Shown piece by piece: positions 15,690-25,424 of a stretch of 64,000 nt of DNA. The notes under the pieces are model-generated. The model did not search any database. It saw only the letters and a list, made by a program, of their open reading frames with translations, and was not told the origin of the DNA. The stretch lies in NCBI RefSeq assembly GCF_002803065.1, contig NZ_NNBL01000010.1:62001-126000 (forward strand), read 5' to 3'. Numbering within the stretch: position 1 is the stretch's first letter; every line of letters begins with the position of its first letter. Position numbers and translations under genes: made by a program. Source of the stretch: Streptomyces sp. CB01635. Its GTDB lineage: Bacteria > Actinomycetota > Actinomycetes > Streptomycetales > Streptomycetaceae.

Positions 15690-16751
15690 TTACGCGTCGG
15701 GGCGGACGACCCCGAGAATCGTCATCGAGCCCGCGCCCGCGACCGTGACGTTCCGCCCGGGCCGGGGGGCGTGCACGATCGCGCCGTCCCCTATGTACAT
15801 CCCGACGTGGCTGGCGTCGTCGTGGTAAATGATCAGGTCGCCGGGGCGCATGTCCTTGATGTCGATGTGCTTGAGCTGCTTCCACTGCTCCTGCGAGGTC
15901 CGCGGGATCGGCCGCCCGGCCGCCGACCAGGCCTGCGAGGTCAGGCCCGAGCAGTCGTACGAGCCGGGCCCCTCGGCGCCCCACACGTACGGCTTGCCGA
16001 GCTGGCCGGTGGCGAACGCGACCGCCTTCTTGCCCCGCGCCGACGCGCTGCCCTTGATGTCCTTGAGGACCCCCGAGCTGAGCCAGGCCGTCTGCTGCTT
16101 GTACTCGGCCTGCTGCTCCAGCTCCTTCAGGCGCTCCCGCTCCTTCTTCTCGAGCTGTGACTCGAGCTTCTCGGCCTCCGCGATCCTGCTCTTGATCTTC
16201 TTCTGCGCCCGGGCCTTCTCCCTGCGGTTGGCCTCGAGCTTCTTCCAGTTCCGCGTGGCGTCCTGGGCGTACGTCTGCAGGTCCTCCTGCGTCCGGGTCA
16301 GCTCGCCCATGAGTCCCTTGGTGGCGTGCTGTCCCTGCCGCATCCGGTCCGCGCCGTCCAGGAACCGGGAGGGGTTGTCCGAGAGCATCAGCTGCGCCTC
16401 CGGCGGCATCCCGCCGTTGCGGTACTGCTGGCGGGCCGCGGCGCCCGCGCGGGACTTCAGACGGTCGAGCTTCTTCTGGCCGGCGACGATGTCCTTGGCC
16501 AGCTGGACGATCTGTCCCGACTGCTTCCGGGCCTTCTCCTCGGCCGCGTTGTACGCCTCCGTGGCGACGGCCGCGTCGTGGTAGAGCCCGTCGAGCTTGG
16601 CGCGGACCGCTTCGAGGTCCGGGCCTCTGCCTGCTGTTGACGGCGGCGCGGGCCGCGCGGGACTCGCGTACGCGGCGCCCGGCGCCGTCAGTACGGTCAG
16701 CGCGCTGACCAGTGCCACGGCCGCCATGACTGTCGTGGTCCGCTTGCTCAT
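15690..16751 (-). CDS. Secreted NlpC/P60 peptidoglycan endopeptidase
   Basis: 353 residues. A Sec signal peptide (KRTTTVMAAVALVSALTVLTAPGAAYA) is followed by a long coiled-coil region (about 45-225) typical of RipA-like enzymes, which restrains and positions the catalytic domain. The C-terminal NlpC/P60 domain carries the nucleophile in YDCSGLTSQAW, catalytic histidine in DASHVGMYIG and the third polar residue in IVHAPRPG. It cleaves stem-peptide bonds of peptidoglycan outside the membrane, probably during growth or septation. GGGGGCGGAG precedes the start codon. Confidence 0.9.
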   Translation of the reverse strand: MSKRTTTVMAAVALVSALTVLTAPGAAYASPARPAPPSTAGRGPDLEAVRAKLDGLYHDAAVATEAYNAAEEKARKQSGQIVQLAKDIVAGQKKLDRLKSRAGAAARQQYRNGGMPPEAQLMLSDNPSRFLDGADRMRQGQHATKGLMGELTRTQEDLQTYAQDATRNWKKLEANRREKARAQKKIKSRIAEAEKLESQLEKKERERLKELEQQAEYKQQTAWLSSGVLKDIKGSASARGKKAVAFATGQLGKPYVWGAEGPGSYDCSGLTSQAWSAAGRPIPRTSQEQWKQLKHIDIKDMRPGDLIIYHDDASHVGMYIGDGAIVHAPRPGRNVTVAGAGSMTILGVVRPDA

Positions 16752-16973
16752 CGCGCTCCGCCCCCAAGCAGTGAAGACTCACCAGAACTGATTTACCGTC
16801 AGTAACTTACGGATGCCCTGGGGATGGTGCCATGGCGGCGCCGAATGTGACAGACCCGGGCAACAACTCCCCATCCGCTCCCGGCCCACCCCCTCAGCCC
16901 CGTACGCCCCTTCCCGCATCGTCTGACGTACCGCCCTGCGAGATCGTTCCCTCCGGCTCCGGGTGGTCCGTCG

Positions 16974-17768
16974 TCAGCCCCGTGGCGCCAACGCCCCCCA
17001 GGCGACCGTCACTTCCCCCTGCCGCCACCGCGCGGGCCGGTCGAGCACCGGCCAGTCCGCGCTCAGCGCCCGTGCCGTCCGGATCCAGCGCTGCCGCGCC
17101 CCGTACGAGGCGTAGGGGGCGGCCGCCGCCCAGGCGCGGTCGAAGTCGCGCAGGAACGCGTGGACCGGCTCGCCCGGCACATTGCGGTGGATCAGCGCCT
17201 TGGGGAGGCGCTCGGCGAGGTCGGAGGGGCGGTCGAGGGAGCCGAGGCGCGTCGCGAAGGTGACCGTGCGCGGGCCCTCCGGCCCGAGCGCCACCCACAC
17301 GTGGCGGCGGCCGATCTCGTCGCAGGTCCCCTCGACCAGGAGCCCGCCGGGCGCGAGCCGCGCGGTCAGCCGCCGCCAGACCTCGGCGACCTGGTCCTCG
17401 TCGTACTGGCGCAGCACGTTCGCGGCCCTGATCAGGAGCGGGTCGTGGGGGAGGGGCACCTCGAAGCCGCCGTGCCGGAAGGTGAGGCCGTCCCGTTCGT
17501 AGGGGAGGGCGGCGGCGACCCGCGCGGGCTCGATCTCGATGCCCACCACGCGCGTGCGCGGCGCCACGGTGCGCAGCCGTTGGAGCAGTTCTACCGCGGT
17601 CCAGGGCGCGGCGCCGTAGCCGAGGTCGACGGCGACGGGGTGGTCGGCGCGGCGCAGGGCGGGGCCGTGCGTGGCCGCGATCCAGCGGTCCATGCGGCGC
17701 AGGCGATTGGGGTTGGTGGTCCCGCGTGTGACCGTTCCCACGGGGCGGGACGGGGGGCGCGGGCTCAT
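16974..17768 (-). CDS. Class I SAM-dependent methyltransferase-like protein
   Basis: 264 residues. VAVDLGYGAAPWTAVELLQRL is motif I of the Rossmann methyltransferase fold and VVGIEIEPARVA the acidic residue after strand 2; LIRAANVLRQY and LAPGGLLVEGTCDEIG fit motifs III-IV and post-III. The C-terminal half (PKALIHRNVPGEPVHAFLRDFDRAW) is not assignable to a substrate class. It is transcribed away from mshA across a 185-base intergenic region. Target of methylation unknown. Confidence 0.75.
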   Translation of the reverse strand: MSPRPPSRPVGTVTRGTTNPNRLRRMDRWIAATHGPALRRADHPVAVDLGYGAAPWTAVELLQRLRTVAPRTRVVGIEIEPARVAAALPYERDGLTFRHGGFEVPLPHDPLLIRAANVLRQYDEDQVAEVWRRLTARLAPGGLLVEGTCDEIGRRHVWVALGPEGPRTVTFATRLGSLDRPSDLAERLPKALIHRNVPGEPVHAFLRDFDRAWAAAAPYASYGARQRWIRTARALSADWPVLDRPARWRQGEVTVAWGALAPRG

Positions 17769-17953
17769 GGCTACGAGGGTATGCGCCCGGGTCCGCGGTC
17801 CCAGGGTTGAGTCCCCGACGGTAATGATTCGGCAAAACGGAAATGGAGCGGAGAGCTCCGGTGTTGCAGCCGCTGAAGGAGGGTTCGTGCCCGGGCTCCG
17901 CGCCCGCGATCACGGGCCCCCGACGCCGTGCCCGCAGCAAGGAGGACCGCCAC

Positions 17954-19303
17954 GTGAGCCAGTACGTGTCCAGGCTCCGCCGTTCCGGGGCCTCGTCCCA
18001 GCGGCTCAGGTTCCCCGGCGCGCACCGCAGACCGCGTCGGGTCGCCATGCTGAGCGTGCACACGTCACCGCTCCACCAGCCGGGCACCGGCGACGCGGGC
18101 GGCATGAACGTCTACATCGTCGAGCTCGCCAAGCGCCTCGCCGCGATCAACATCGAGGTCGAGATCTTCACGCGCGCCACGACCGGCGCGCTGCCCCCTG
18201 CGGTCGAGCTGTCGCCCGGTGTCCTGGTCCGGCACGTGGACGCGGGCCCGTACGAGGGCCTCGCCAAGGAGGAGCTGCCGGCCCAGCTGTGCGCCTTCAC
18301 GCACGGCGTGATGCAGGCGTGGGCGGGCCACCGGCCGGGCTACTACGACCTCGTCCACTCGCACTACTGGCTCTCCGGTCACGTCGGCTGGCTGGCTGCC
18401 GAGCGCTGGGGCGTCCCCCTGGTGCACGCCATGCACACCATGGCCAAGGTCAAGAACGCCGCGCTCGCCGAGGGCGACACCCCCGAGCCCGCCGCGCGCG
18501 TCATCGGTGAGACCCAGGTCGTCCGCGCCGCCGACCGCCTCATCGCGAACACCGCGGAGGAGGCCGACGAGCTCGTACGCCACTACGAGGCCGACGCCGG
18601 CAAGGTCGCGGTCGTCCACCCCGGCGTGAACCTGGAGCGCTTCTGCCCCGCCGACGGCCGCGCCGCCGCCCGGCACCGCCTCGGCCTGCCCCAGGACGCC
18701 CTCATCCCGCTGTTCGCGGGCCGTATCCAGCCCCTGAAGGCGCCGGACATCCTGCTCAGGGCCGTCGCCGTCCTCCTCGACGAGCGGCCCGAGCTGCGCT
18801 CGCGGATCGTCGTGCCCGTCGTGGGCGGCCCCAGCGGCAGCGGTCTGGCCAAGCCGGAGGGGCTGCACAAGCTCGCCGCCAAGCTCGGCATCGCCGACGT
18901 CGTCCGCTTCCGCCCGCCGGTCGGGCAGGACCAGCTCGCGGACTGGTTCCGCGCGGCATCCGTCCTCGTCATGCCGTCGTACAACGAGTCCTTCGGGCTC
19001 GTCGCCATAGAGGCGCAGGCGGCCGGTACGCCGGTGATCGCGGCCGCGGTCGGCGGTCTGCCCGTCGCCGTGCGCGACGAGTCGACCGGCTTCCTGGTCC
19101 CGGGCCACGACCCGACGGTGTACGCGCGCAGGCTCGGCCAGTTCGCCGACCGTCCACAGCTTGTGGACAGCATGGGCGCCGCGGCGGCGGCGCACGCGCA
19201 GGGCTTCGGCTGGGACACGGCGGCCTCCGCGACGGCCGATGTGTACACGGCGGCCACCTACGAGCACCGACACCCCCGTCACGTACCCTCGCTGCATGGC
19301 TGA
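17954..19303 (+). CDS. mshA: D-inositol-3-phosphate glycosyltransferase MshA
   Basis: 449 residues from the GTG at 17954, chosen for AAGGAGGACC upstream; upstream in-frame sequence is arginine-rich and unlike the family. MshA transfers N-acetylglucosamine from UDP-GlcNAc to 1L-myo-inositol-1-phosphate, the first step of mycothiol synthesis. The GT-B fold is clear: GGMNVYIVELAKRLA in the acceptor lobe, SHYWLSG, LFAGRIQPLKAPD in the donor lobe, and the EX7E motif in NESFGLVAIEAQAAGTPVIA. The enzyme is cytoplasmic. Its last eight bases overlap the following YbjN gene, so the pair is one transcription unit. Confidence 0.93.
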   Translation: MSQYVSRLRRSGASSQRLRFPGAHRRPRRVAMLSVHTSPLHQPGTGDAGGMNVYIVELAKRLAAINIEVEIFTRATTGALPPAVELSPGVLVRHVDAGPYEGLAKEELPAQLCAFTHGVMQAWAGHRPGYYDLVHSHYWLSGHVGWLAAERWGVPLVHAMHTMAKVKNAALAEGDTPEPAARVIGETQVVRAADRLIANTAEEADELVRHYEADAGKVAVVHPGVNLERFCPADGRAAARHRLGLPQDALIPLFAGRIQPLKAPDILLRAVAVLLDERPELRSRIVVPVVGGPSGSGLAKPEGLHKLAAKLGIADVVRFRPPVGQDQLADWFRAASVLVMPSYNESFGLVAIEAQAAGTPVIAAAVGGLPVAVRDESTGFLVPGHDPTVYARRLGQFADRPQLVDSMGAAAAAHAQGFGWDTAASATADVYTAATYEHRHPRHVPSLHG

Positions 19304-19805
19304 CAGCACCATGGCCGGCGCGGCGGCGGTCATCGAGCAGGTCCTCACCGAGGCCGAGCTCGAGTGGGAGAGCCCCGAGCCCGGCTCGTCGTACGTCGTG
19401 AAGCTGCCCGGGACGCGCAAGCTGTCGACGACGCTCTCGCTGCTCGTCGGCAAGCACTCGCTCTCGCTGAACGCGTTCGTGATCCGGCACCCGGACGAGA
19501 ACGAGCAGGGCGTCCACCGCTGGCTCCTGGAGCGCAACCTCCGTCTGTACGGCGTGAGTTACGCGGTCGACCAGCTCGGCGACGTCTACCTCACGGGCAA
19601 GCTGCCCCTCGCGGCCGTCACCCCGGACGAGGTCGACCGCCTCCTCGGCTCGGTCCTGGAGGCCGCGGACGGCGCGTTCAACACGCTCCTCGAGCTCGGT
19701 TTCGCCAGCGCGATCCGCCGCGAGTACGCCTGGCGGGTGTCGCGCGGGGAGTCCACGCGTAACCTCGACGCGTTCACGAATCTGACCCAGCGCCCCACCA
19801 AGTAG
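19296..19805 (+). CDS. YbjN domain-containing protein
   Basis: 169 residues, ATG inside the end of mshA (8-base overlap). YbjN-type fold, related to type III secretion chaperones: alternating strands such as YVVKLPGTRKLSTTLSLLVG, LSLNAFVIRHPDE, DVYLTGKLPLAAVTPDEVDRLLG. YbjN proteins are thought to act as chaperone-like or regulatory factors. The overlap with mshA is conserved in Streptomyces as far as I recall, which suggests a link to mycothiol metabolism or simply coexpression. Confidence 0.82.
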   Translation: MADSTMAGAAAVIEQVLTEAELEWESPEPGSSYVVKLPGTRKLSTTLSLLVGKHSLSLNAFVIRHPDENEQGVHRWLLERNLRLYGVSYAVDQLGDVYLTGKLPLAAVTPDEVDRLLGSVLEAADGAFNTLLELGFASAIRREYAWRVSRGESTRNLDAFTNLTQRPTK

Positions 19806-19939
19806 CCCTTCCCTCCCGCCCGTTCACTGCTGCACGCCCCCTTCCGTCGCGGGGGTCGCCGTGGCATGCTCGCGGCCGACGCAGACATGAACAACGTTCA
19901 CATAGTTGAACGTGTGGAATCGTGTGGAGGGTGGCGGCG

Positions 19940-21613
19940 GTGGAGAACCTCAGCAGACGCGGGTTGTTGGGCAGCGCGATCGCGGTGGCGGCCATGACGG
20001 CGACGGGAACCGGCGCGCGGGCCGCCACGGCCCGGCCCGGTGAAGTGCCGCCCATCTGGCGCGAGTTCACCCGCACCCCCTATACGCACCCGCAGATCCC
20101 GTACGTCGGCCGGGCCGGATACCGCGTGGGCCGGCACGGCTTCGCCCGCCCCCGCGTCGTCGCCGACGTCGTACGCGACTACGGCGCCCGGCCCGACGGC
20201 TCGGCCGACGCCGCCCCCGCGATCAACCGTGCCCTCGCCGACGCCGGACGGGCCGGCGGGGGCACGGTCCACCTTCCCCCGGGCACGTACCGCATCGACG
20301 ACCTCATCCGCATCGGCCACTGTGGCGTCGTCCTGCGCGGCGCGGGCAGCACCCGCACCAAGCTGTACGCGACCCGCAGCCTCACCGAACTCATCGGCGT
20401 CTACGGCTCCCGCTACGGCGGCGACAAGTCCAGCTGGTCCTGGGCGGGCGGCCTGGTCTGGCTCTGCCCCGAGGACCGCTTCCGCACCCTGACCGACGCG
20501 ATCAGGGCGAAGGCCTGGCCCTTCGAGGGCTGGACGGGCAACAAGCGCGACGAGTGGGACACGCTGACGGCGGTCGAACCGGCCACCCGCGGCTCCTGGT
20601 CGGTGACGGTTGCCGACGCGACCCGCCTCTCGCGCGGCGACCTGGTCCTCCTGCGCCTCGTCGACGACCCCGGGCACACCCTCCTCGAACACATGGCGGG
20701 CGGCGGCCCCGGCCCCGAGGCGTACTTCTGGGACGACAAGACCAAGCTGACCTCGTACGTCCCCTACGAATGGCCCGTACGGATCGAATCCGTGCACGGC
20801 CGCCGCGTCACCTTCGAACGCCCGCTCCCCCTCGACGTACGCCCGGAGTGGGACCCGCGGCTGACCACGCACGCCGGCGCCCTGACCGGCTCGGGCGTCG
20901 AGGCGCTGACCCTCGAAGCGGTCGAGACCCCGCAGTCCCAGCACCTCCTCGACAAGGGCTACAACGGCGTCGCGTTCCAGTGCGCGTACGACTGCTGGGC
21001 CGACGACGTCACCGTCCGCCACGTCGACAACGGCTTCGGCCTGGTCGCCGCGTCCGCCTGCACTCTGCGCCGCACCCGCGTCGCGGGCCGCGGCTCGCAC
21101 CACCCGTACTTCTGCCGCGAGGGCTCCCACGACAACCTCGTCGAGTCGTTCACGATCGAGCAGCGCACCGTCCCCGCCCCCGCCGGCACGCAGCTGCACG
21201 GCATCAACGTCGAGGGCCTGTCGTCGTACAACGTGTGGTCGCGCGGCGAGATGGAGATGGGCACGTTCGACTCGCACCGCGGCATGCCCTTCGCGAACGT
21301 ACGCACCGACATCACGGTGAACAACGACGGCCGGCACGGCGGCGACGCGTCGGCGGGACCACTCTTCGGCGCGCGCTTCACGCACTGGAACATCCGCGTC
21401 ACGAATCAGCGCGCCGGGCTGATGCGCATCGACGGACTCGCGCCGTACAGCGCGACCGTCGCCGTCAACACCGTCCGCGAGTTCGACCAGATCGATGTCC
21501 CGGACTTCACCGGCGACCTGCATGCGCGGCTCGAGCTGTACGGCGACGGGGTGTCGGACACGGTCCGGCCGCGGAACCTGTACGACGCGCAGCGGTCGTC
21601 GGTCGGGCGGTGA
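19940..21613 (+). CDS. Tat-exported pectate-lyase-like (right-handed beta-helix) protein
   Basis: 557 residues from a GTG with GGAGGG eight bases upstream. The N-terminus has a twin-arginine signal: NLSRRGLLGSAIAVAAM followed by an alanine-rich cleavage zone. VRDYGARPDGSADAAPAINRAL and GGGTVHLPPGTYRI are the hallmark entry of the Pectate_lyase_3 / GH55-like beta-helix. Later repeats (NGVAFQCAYDCWADDVTVRHVDNGFG; SHDNLVESFTIEQRT) form further turns. It is probably an extracellular polysaccharide hydrolase or lyase; the substrate is not predictable. It stands alone and is convergent with the MFS gene. Confidence 0.82.
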   Translation: MENLSRRGLLGSAIAVAAMTATGTGARAATARPGEVPPIWREFTRTPYTHPQIPYVGRAGYRVGRHGFARPRVVADVVRDYGARPDGSADAAPAINRALADAGRAGGGTVHLPPGTYRIDDLIRIGHCGVVLRGAGSTRTKLYATRSLTELIGVYGSRYGGDKSSWSWAGGLVWLCPEDRFRTLTDAIRAKAWPFEGWTGNKRDEWDTLTAVEPATRGSWSVTVADATRLSRGDLVLLRLVDDPGHTLLEHMAGGGPGPEAYFWDDKTKLTSYVPYEWPVRIESVHGRRVTFERPLPLDVRPEWDPRLTTHAGALTGSGVEALTLEAVETPQSQHLLDKGYNGVAFQCAYDCWADDVTVRHVDNGFGLVAASACTLRRTRVAGRGSHHPYFCREGSHDNLVESFTIEQRTVPAPAGTQLHGINVEGLSSYNVWSRGEMEMGTFDSHRGMPFANVRTDITVNNDGRHGGDASAGPLFGARFTHWNIRVTNQRAGLMRIDGLAPYSATVAVNTVREFDQIDVPDFTGDLHARLELYGDGVSDTVRPRNLYDAQRSSVGR

Positions 21614-21630
21614 GCGTCGGGCGGTGAGTG

Positions 21631-22905
21631 TCAGGCGGTGAGCTCGGGCTCGGTCACGGTCTTCTCGGGGCTGGGGACGGGTGCGACGGGGTGTTCCTCC
21701 GTGGGCAGCCCCCGCATCAGGATCCAGTACCCGGCCGCCGCGACCGTCCCGATCGCCGCGCAGCCCGCCCACAGCCACTCCGCGCCGAACCGGTCGATCG
21801 TCACGCCCGACGCGAGCGGGGCGACCAGGGCCGCCACGGACCACGACATCGAGTACATGCCCTGGTAGCGGCCGCGCCCGTGGGTCGGGGCGAGCCGCGC
21901 CACCAGGCCGGACTGCGTGGGGGCGTTGACCATCTCGCCGAGGGTCCACACGACGACGATCAGGGCGTACGCGGCCATCGACCCGGCGAACGCGGTGAGC
22001 GCGAAGCCGTAGCCGATGAGGAGCGAGGAGACCGTCAGGAGCCGGCCCGCGTCGCGCTTCTCGATGAAGCGGGTGAGCGGGATCTGCAGCGCCACGATCA
22101 CGATGCCGTTGACGGCGGCGACGAGCCCGACGTCCGAACTGCTCAGCCCTGCCTGCCCCATGACGATGGGCAGCCCGGACGAGGACTGCGTGAAGACGAC
22201 GGAGATGAGGAACGAGAGGCCGACCATCAGCATGTACCGGCCGTCGCGCAGGACGGTCAGCATCGTCACGTCGGCGACGGGCGCCGCGTCGGGCTTCGGC
22301 TCGGCGCGCTCGGGCCGCGACTCGGGCACCTTCACGAACACCAGGACCGCGCAGGCCAGCGTCATCGCGGCCTCGAGGAGGAAGCCGGCGGTGTAGCTGG
22401 CGGCGACGAGGAAACCGGCGTAGACGGACGAGACGGCGAAGCCGAGGTTGATGGCCCAGTAGTTGAGGGAGAACGCCCGCACGCGGTCCTTCGGCGCGAC
22501 GAGGTCGGCCATCATCGCCTGCACGGCGGGCCGCGACGCGTTCGAGGCGACGCCGAGCAGGAAGCCGGTCACCGCGATCCCGACGGGGTCGCGCACGAAG
22601 GCGAGGACGGCGACGGTCACGGCGGTCGCGAGCTGCGCCGCGAGGAGGGTGGGCCGCCTCCCGATCCGGTCCGCGAGCACCCCGCCGAGCACCGACGCGA
22701 TCATTCCGCCGAGCCCGACGAGCGCGGCGACGAGACCCGCGAACGACGCGGAGAAGTGGCGCTCGGTGGTCAGGTACAGCGCCATGAATGTGAGGACGAA
22801 GCCGCCCAGGCGGTTGATCAGGGTGCTGGTCCACAGCCACCAGAACTGGCGCGGCAGACCGGACACACTCTCGTGTGCGGCCCGTCTGAGAGCGGTGACG
22901 GACAT
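21631..22905 (-). CDS. MFS transporter (12 helices)
   Basis: 424 residues with about 12 transmembrane helices and the MFS motif-A loop LADRIGRRPTLLAAQL between helices 2 and 3. PAVQAMMADLVAPKDRVRAFSLNYWAINLG is typical of the sugar-phosphate/drug MFS branch often annotated as an MDR transporter. No adjacent regulator. Substrate unknown. It ends 17 bases from the convergent beta-helix gene. Confidence 0.88.
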   Translation of the reverse strand: MSVTALRRAAHESVSGLPRQFWWLWTSTLINRLGGFVLTFMALYLTTERHFSASFAGLVAALVGLGGMIASVLGGVLADRIGRRPTLLAAQLATAVTVAVLAFVRDPVGIAVTGFLLGVASNASRPAVQAMMADLVAPKDRVRAFSLNYWAINLGFAVSSVYAGFLVAASYTAGFLLEAAMTLACAVLVFVKVPESRPERAEPKPDAAPVADVTMLTVLRDGRYMLMVGLSFLISVVFTQSSSGLPIVMGQAGLSSSDVGLVAAVNGIVIVALQIPLTRFIEKRDAGRLLTVSSLLIGYGFALTAFAGSMAAYALIVVVWTLGEMVNAPTQSGLVARLAPTHGRGRYQGMYSMSWSVAALVAPLASGVTIDRFGAEWLWAGCAAIGTVAAAGYWILMRGLPTEEHPVAPVPSPEKTVTEPELTA

Positions 22906-23104
22906 CGGGACGGTTCCCCCCTGGGAGTGCTGGTAAGCGGCGCAGCTGGTGTACGAAACTTACGGGGGAGGAGGCCGGGGGAGCCACTCAATTGACGGCG
23001 GCCGTCAATCGTCGGCGGGACCCGCTCCCGTACCGTCGGACCCGTACCGTCCGGCCCGTGGCCGGGCGCGCAGGGCGCCGGAGGCGTGGATTAGGCTCGG
23101 AGCC

Positions 23105-23866
23105 ATGGCCGACGCACCGTACAAGCTGATCCTCCTCCGCCACGGCGAGAGTGAATGGAACGCGAAGAACCTGTTCACCGGTTGGGTGGACGTCAATCTC
23201 AACGAGAAGGGCGAGAAGGAGGCAGTCCGCGGCGGTGAGCTGCTCAAGGACGCAGGCCTGCTCCCCGATGTCGTCCACACCTCGCTCCAGAAGCGCGCGA
23301 TCCGGACGGCCCAGCTGTCGCTGGAGGCCGCGGACCGCCACTGGATCCCCGTCCACCGCTCGTGGCGCCTGAACGAGCGGCACTACGGTGCGCTCCAGGG
23401 CAAGGACAAGGCACAGACGCTGGCCGAGTTCGGCGAGGAGCAGTTCATGCTCTGGCGCCGCTCGTACGACACCCCGCCGCCGCCGCTGGCCCGCGACGCG
23501 GAGTACTCCCAGTTCAACGACGCGCGCTACGCGACCCTCCCGCCGGAGCTGCGCCCGCAGACGGAGTGCCTCAAGGACGTCGTCGTCCGCATGCTCCCCT
23601 ACTGGTTCGACGCCATCGTCCCGGACCTCCTGGACGGCAAGACGGTCCTGGTCGCGGCCCACGGCAACAGCCTGCGCGCGCTGGTCAAGCACCTCGACGG
23701 CATCTCCGACGCCGACATCGCGGGCCTGAACATCCCGACGGGCATCCCGCTGTCCTACGAACTCGACGCGGACTTCAAGCCCCTGACCCCGGGCGGCACC
23801 TACCTGGACCCGGACGCGGCCGCGGCGGCGATCGAGGCGGTCAAGAACCAGGGCAAGAAGAAGTAG
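23105..23866 (+). CDS. gpmA: 2,3-bisphosphoglycerate-dependent phosphoglycerate mutase
   Basis: 253 residues, the normal length. It interconverts 3- and 2-phosphoglycerate in glycolysis and gluconeogenesis in the cytoplasm. The catalytic phosphohistidine lies in LLRHGESEWN (His13); the rest of the site is seen in GWVDVNLNEKG, TSLQKRAIRTAQ, RLNERHYGALQG and the second histidine in VAAHGNSLRALVKHL. A lysine-rich tail closes the protein. It is a single-gene unit ended by a hairpin. Confidence 0.95.
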   Translation: MADAPYKLILLRHGESEWNAKNLFTGWVDVNLNEKGEKEAVRGGELLKDAGLLPDVVHTSLQKRAIRTAQLSLEAADRHWIPVHRSWRLNERHYGALQGKDKAQTLAEFGEEQFMLWRRSYDTPPPPLARDAEYSQFNDARYATLPPELRPQTECLKDVVVRMLPYWFDAIVPDLLDGKTVLVAAHGNSLRALVKHLDGISDADIAGLNIPTGIPLSYELDADFKPLTPGGTYLDPDAAAAAIEAVKNQGKKK

Positions 23867-23879
23867 AGGACATGATCAT

Positions 23880-23914
23880 GCCCCTGAGCTGCGCATATGG
23901 CGCGGCTCAGGGGC
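23880..23914. terminator. Hairpin terminator after gpmA
   Basis: GCCCCTGAGC (23880-23889) pairs with GCTCAGGGGC (23905-23914), loop 15 bases, followed by ATTTT. It can serve both gpmA and the convergent serine hydrolase gene. Confidence 0.7.
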
Positions 23915-23947
23915 ATTTTCATGGCCTGGGCCCCGTGCCGGAGTTCG

Positions 23948-25231
23948 TCACTGCGCCGCCGGCTGTGCCGGGAGGTTGAAGATGTTGGACGGGGAGATGA
24001 TCTTTGTGATCGCCTGGCCGACGAGGGTGCTCGGCTCCGAGTTGTCGTGGTTGACGTCCGTGTTCAGGACCACCACGAGGGTCGCCTTGGCCGACGGCAG
24101 GTAGATCGTCAGGGACTCGTAGCCCGGCAGGGAGCCGTTGTGGCCTATCCAGCCCTGGACGTTGAAGATGCCGAGGCCGTAGCCCGCGCCCGGGATCGTG
24201 GTCTTCGGGGTGATGAGGCGCTGCTTCTGCGTGGCGGGGCTGATCATCGTGTTGCCGTCGGGGAACTTGCCCGTGGCGACCGTGGGTGCCCAGATCCGCA
24301 GGTCGTTGAGGGTGGAGATCATCGCGCCTGCCGCCCAGCCCCAGGACGGGTTCCAGTCCGCCGAGTCCTTGGTCTTCCCGCTCGCGGTCTGGTTCGTGTA
24401 GCCCTGCGAGTGCGGCTCCGGGAACTCGTTGCCGGTCGGGAACAGCGTCTGCTTCATGCCGGCGGGCGTGAGGATGTTGTCCCTGATGTACTCGTTGAGC
24501 GGCCGGCCGCTCTCCTTCTCGACCACGAGGCCGAGCAGGATGAGGTTGGTGTTGCAGTAGTAGAACTTCTCGCCCGGCGCGAACAGCACCGGGTGCTTGA
24601 ACGAGTAGTCGAGGAGCTGCTGCGGAGTGAACGGCCGGTTCGGATCGGACGTCAGCGCCTTGTAGAAGTCTTCGTCCTCCGAGTAGTTGAAGAGTCCGCT
24701 GCGCATCTCGGCGAGCTGACGGATGGTGATCTTGTCCCCGTTGGGGACGCCGTCGATGTACTTGCCGATCGGGTCGTCCAGGCCGACCTTCTTCTCGTCG
24801 ACCAGCTTCAGGATCGACGTGACGGTGAACGTCTTGGTCTCGCTGCCGATACGCATGTGCAGGTTGGGCGACATCTTCTGGCCGGTGCTCTTGTCGGCGA
24901 CGCCGAAGGACTTCACGTACTCGCCCTTGTCCGGCGTCCACACACCGAAGGTGACACCCGGCACGTTCGCCTCACGCATGACCTTCTGCACGGCGGCGTC
25001 GAGCTCTTTCTCCACAGCGGGAGTGAGCTTCTGGACCTGCCCCGGAGCTGTCGACCCGGAATCGGAAGGGGAGGGCGGGTCGGTGGCACGGACGAGGGAG
25101 GCGGAGCTGGAGCCGGTGGATACGGCGGCCGGTGTGGCGAACGCGGACCCACCCGCTATCGGCACCGCGAGCGTTCCCACGGCTACGGCGGTCACAGCCC
25201 CCCTGCGCAATCCTCGGCTCGAGTGCGTCAT
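23948..25231 (-). CDS. Secreted serine hydrolase of the beta-lactamase/DD-peptidase family
   Basis: 427 residues from the ATG at 25231 with GGAG seven bases upstream. A signal sequence (RRGAVTAVAVGTLAVPIAGGSAFA) precedes a variable linker. The penicillin-recognising fold shows all three motifs: SETK in IGSETKTFTV, YCN in FYYCNTNLILLG and HNG in IGHNGSLPGY. That set is typical of class C-type esterases/D-alanyl-D-alanine carboxypeptidases rather than resistance lactamases. It probably trims cell-wall peptides or hydrolyses D-amino-acid esters outside the cell. Confidence 0.87.
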   Translation of the reverse strand: MTHSSRGLRRGAVTAVAVGTLAVPIAGGSAFATPAAVSTGSSSASLVRATDPPSPSDSGSTAPGQVQKLTPAVEKELDAAVQKVMREANVPGVTFGVWTPDKGEYVKSFGVADKSTGQKMSPNLHMRIGSETKTFTVTSILKLVDEKKVGLDDPIGKYIDGVPNGDKITIRQLAEMRSGLFNYSEDEDFYKALTSDPNRPFTPQQLLDYSFKHPVLFAPGEKFYYCNTNLILLGLVVEKESGRPLNEYIRDNILTPAGMKQTLFPTGNEFPEPHSQGYTNQTASGKTKDSADWNPSWGWAAGAMISTLNDLRIWAPTVATGKFPDGNTMISPATQKQRLITPKTTIPGAGYGLGIFNVQGWIGHNGSLPGYESLTIYLPSAKATLVVVLNTDVNHDNSEPSTLVGQAITKIISPSNIFNLPAQPAAQ

Positions 25232-25424
25232 GAGCTGACTCCGACCATATGAGGAAGAACTCACAGGAAGAACTCAGAACCATCGTAGGGCGGGGCCCCA
25301 CTCGCCGCCTGTCCAGTCACCACGGCCTGCAGCCACTGGGGCAACGCCGGTCACCGCCTCTCCAGCAGCCCCTCGTCCATCGCCACCACCACCCGGTGTC
25401 CACCGGTCGGTGGATCAGGCCCCC

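Noticed and set aside
19898..22987. A 1029-codon open frame on the minus strand opposite the beta-helix protein, continuing through the MFS gene
   Set aside because: Arg/Pro/Val-rich composition typical of antisense frames in high-GC DNA, no family motif, and both strands' real genes are well supported.
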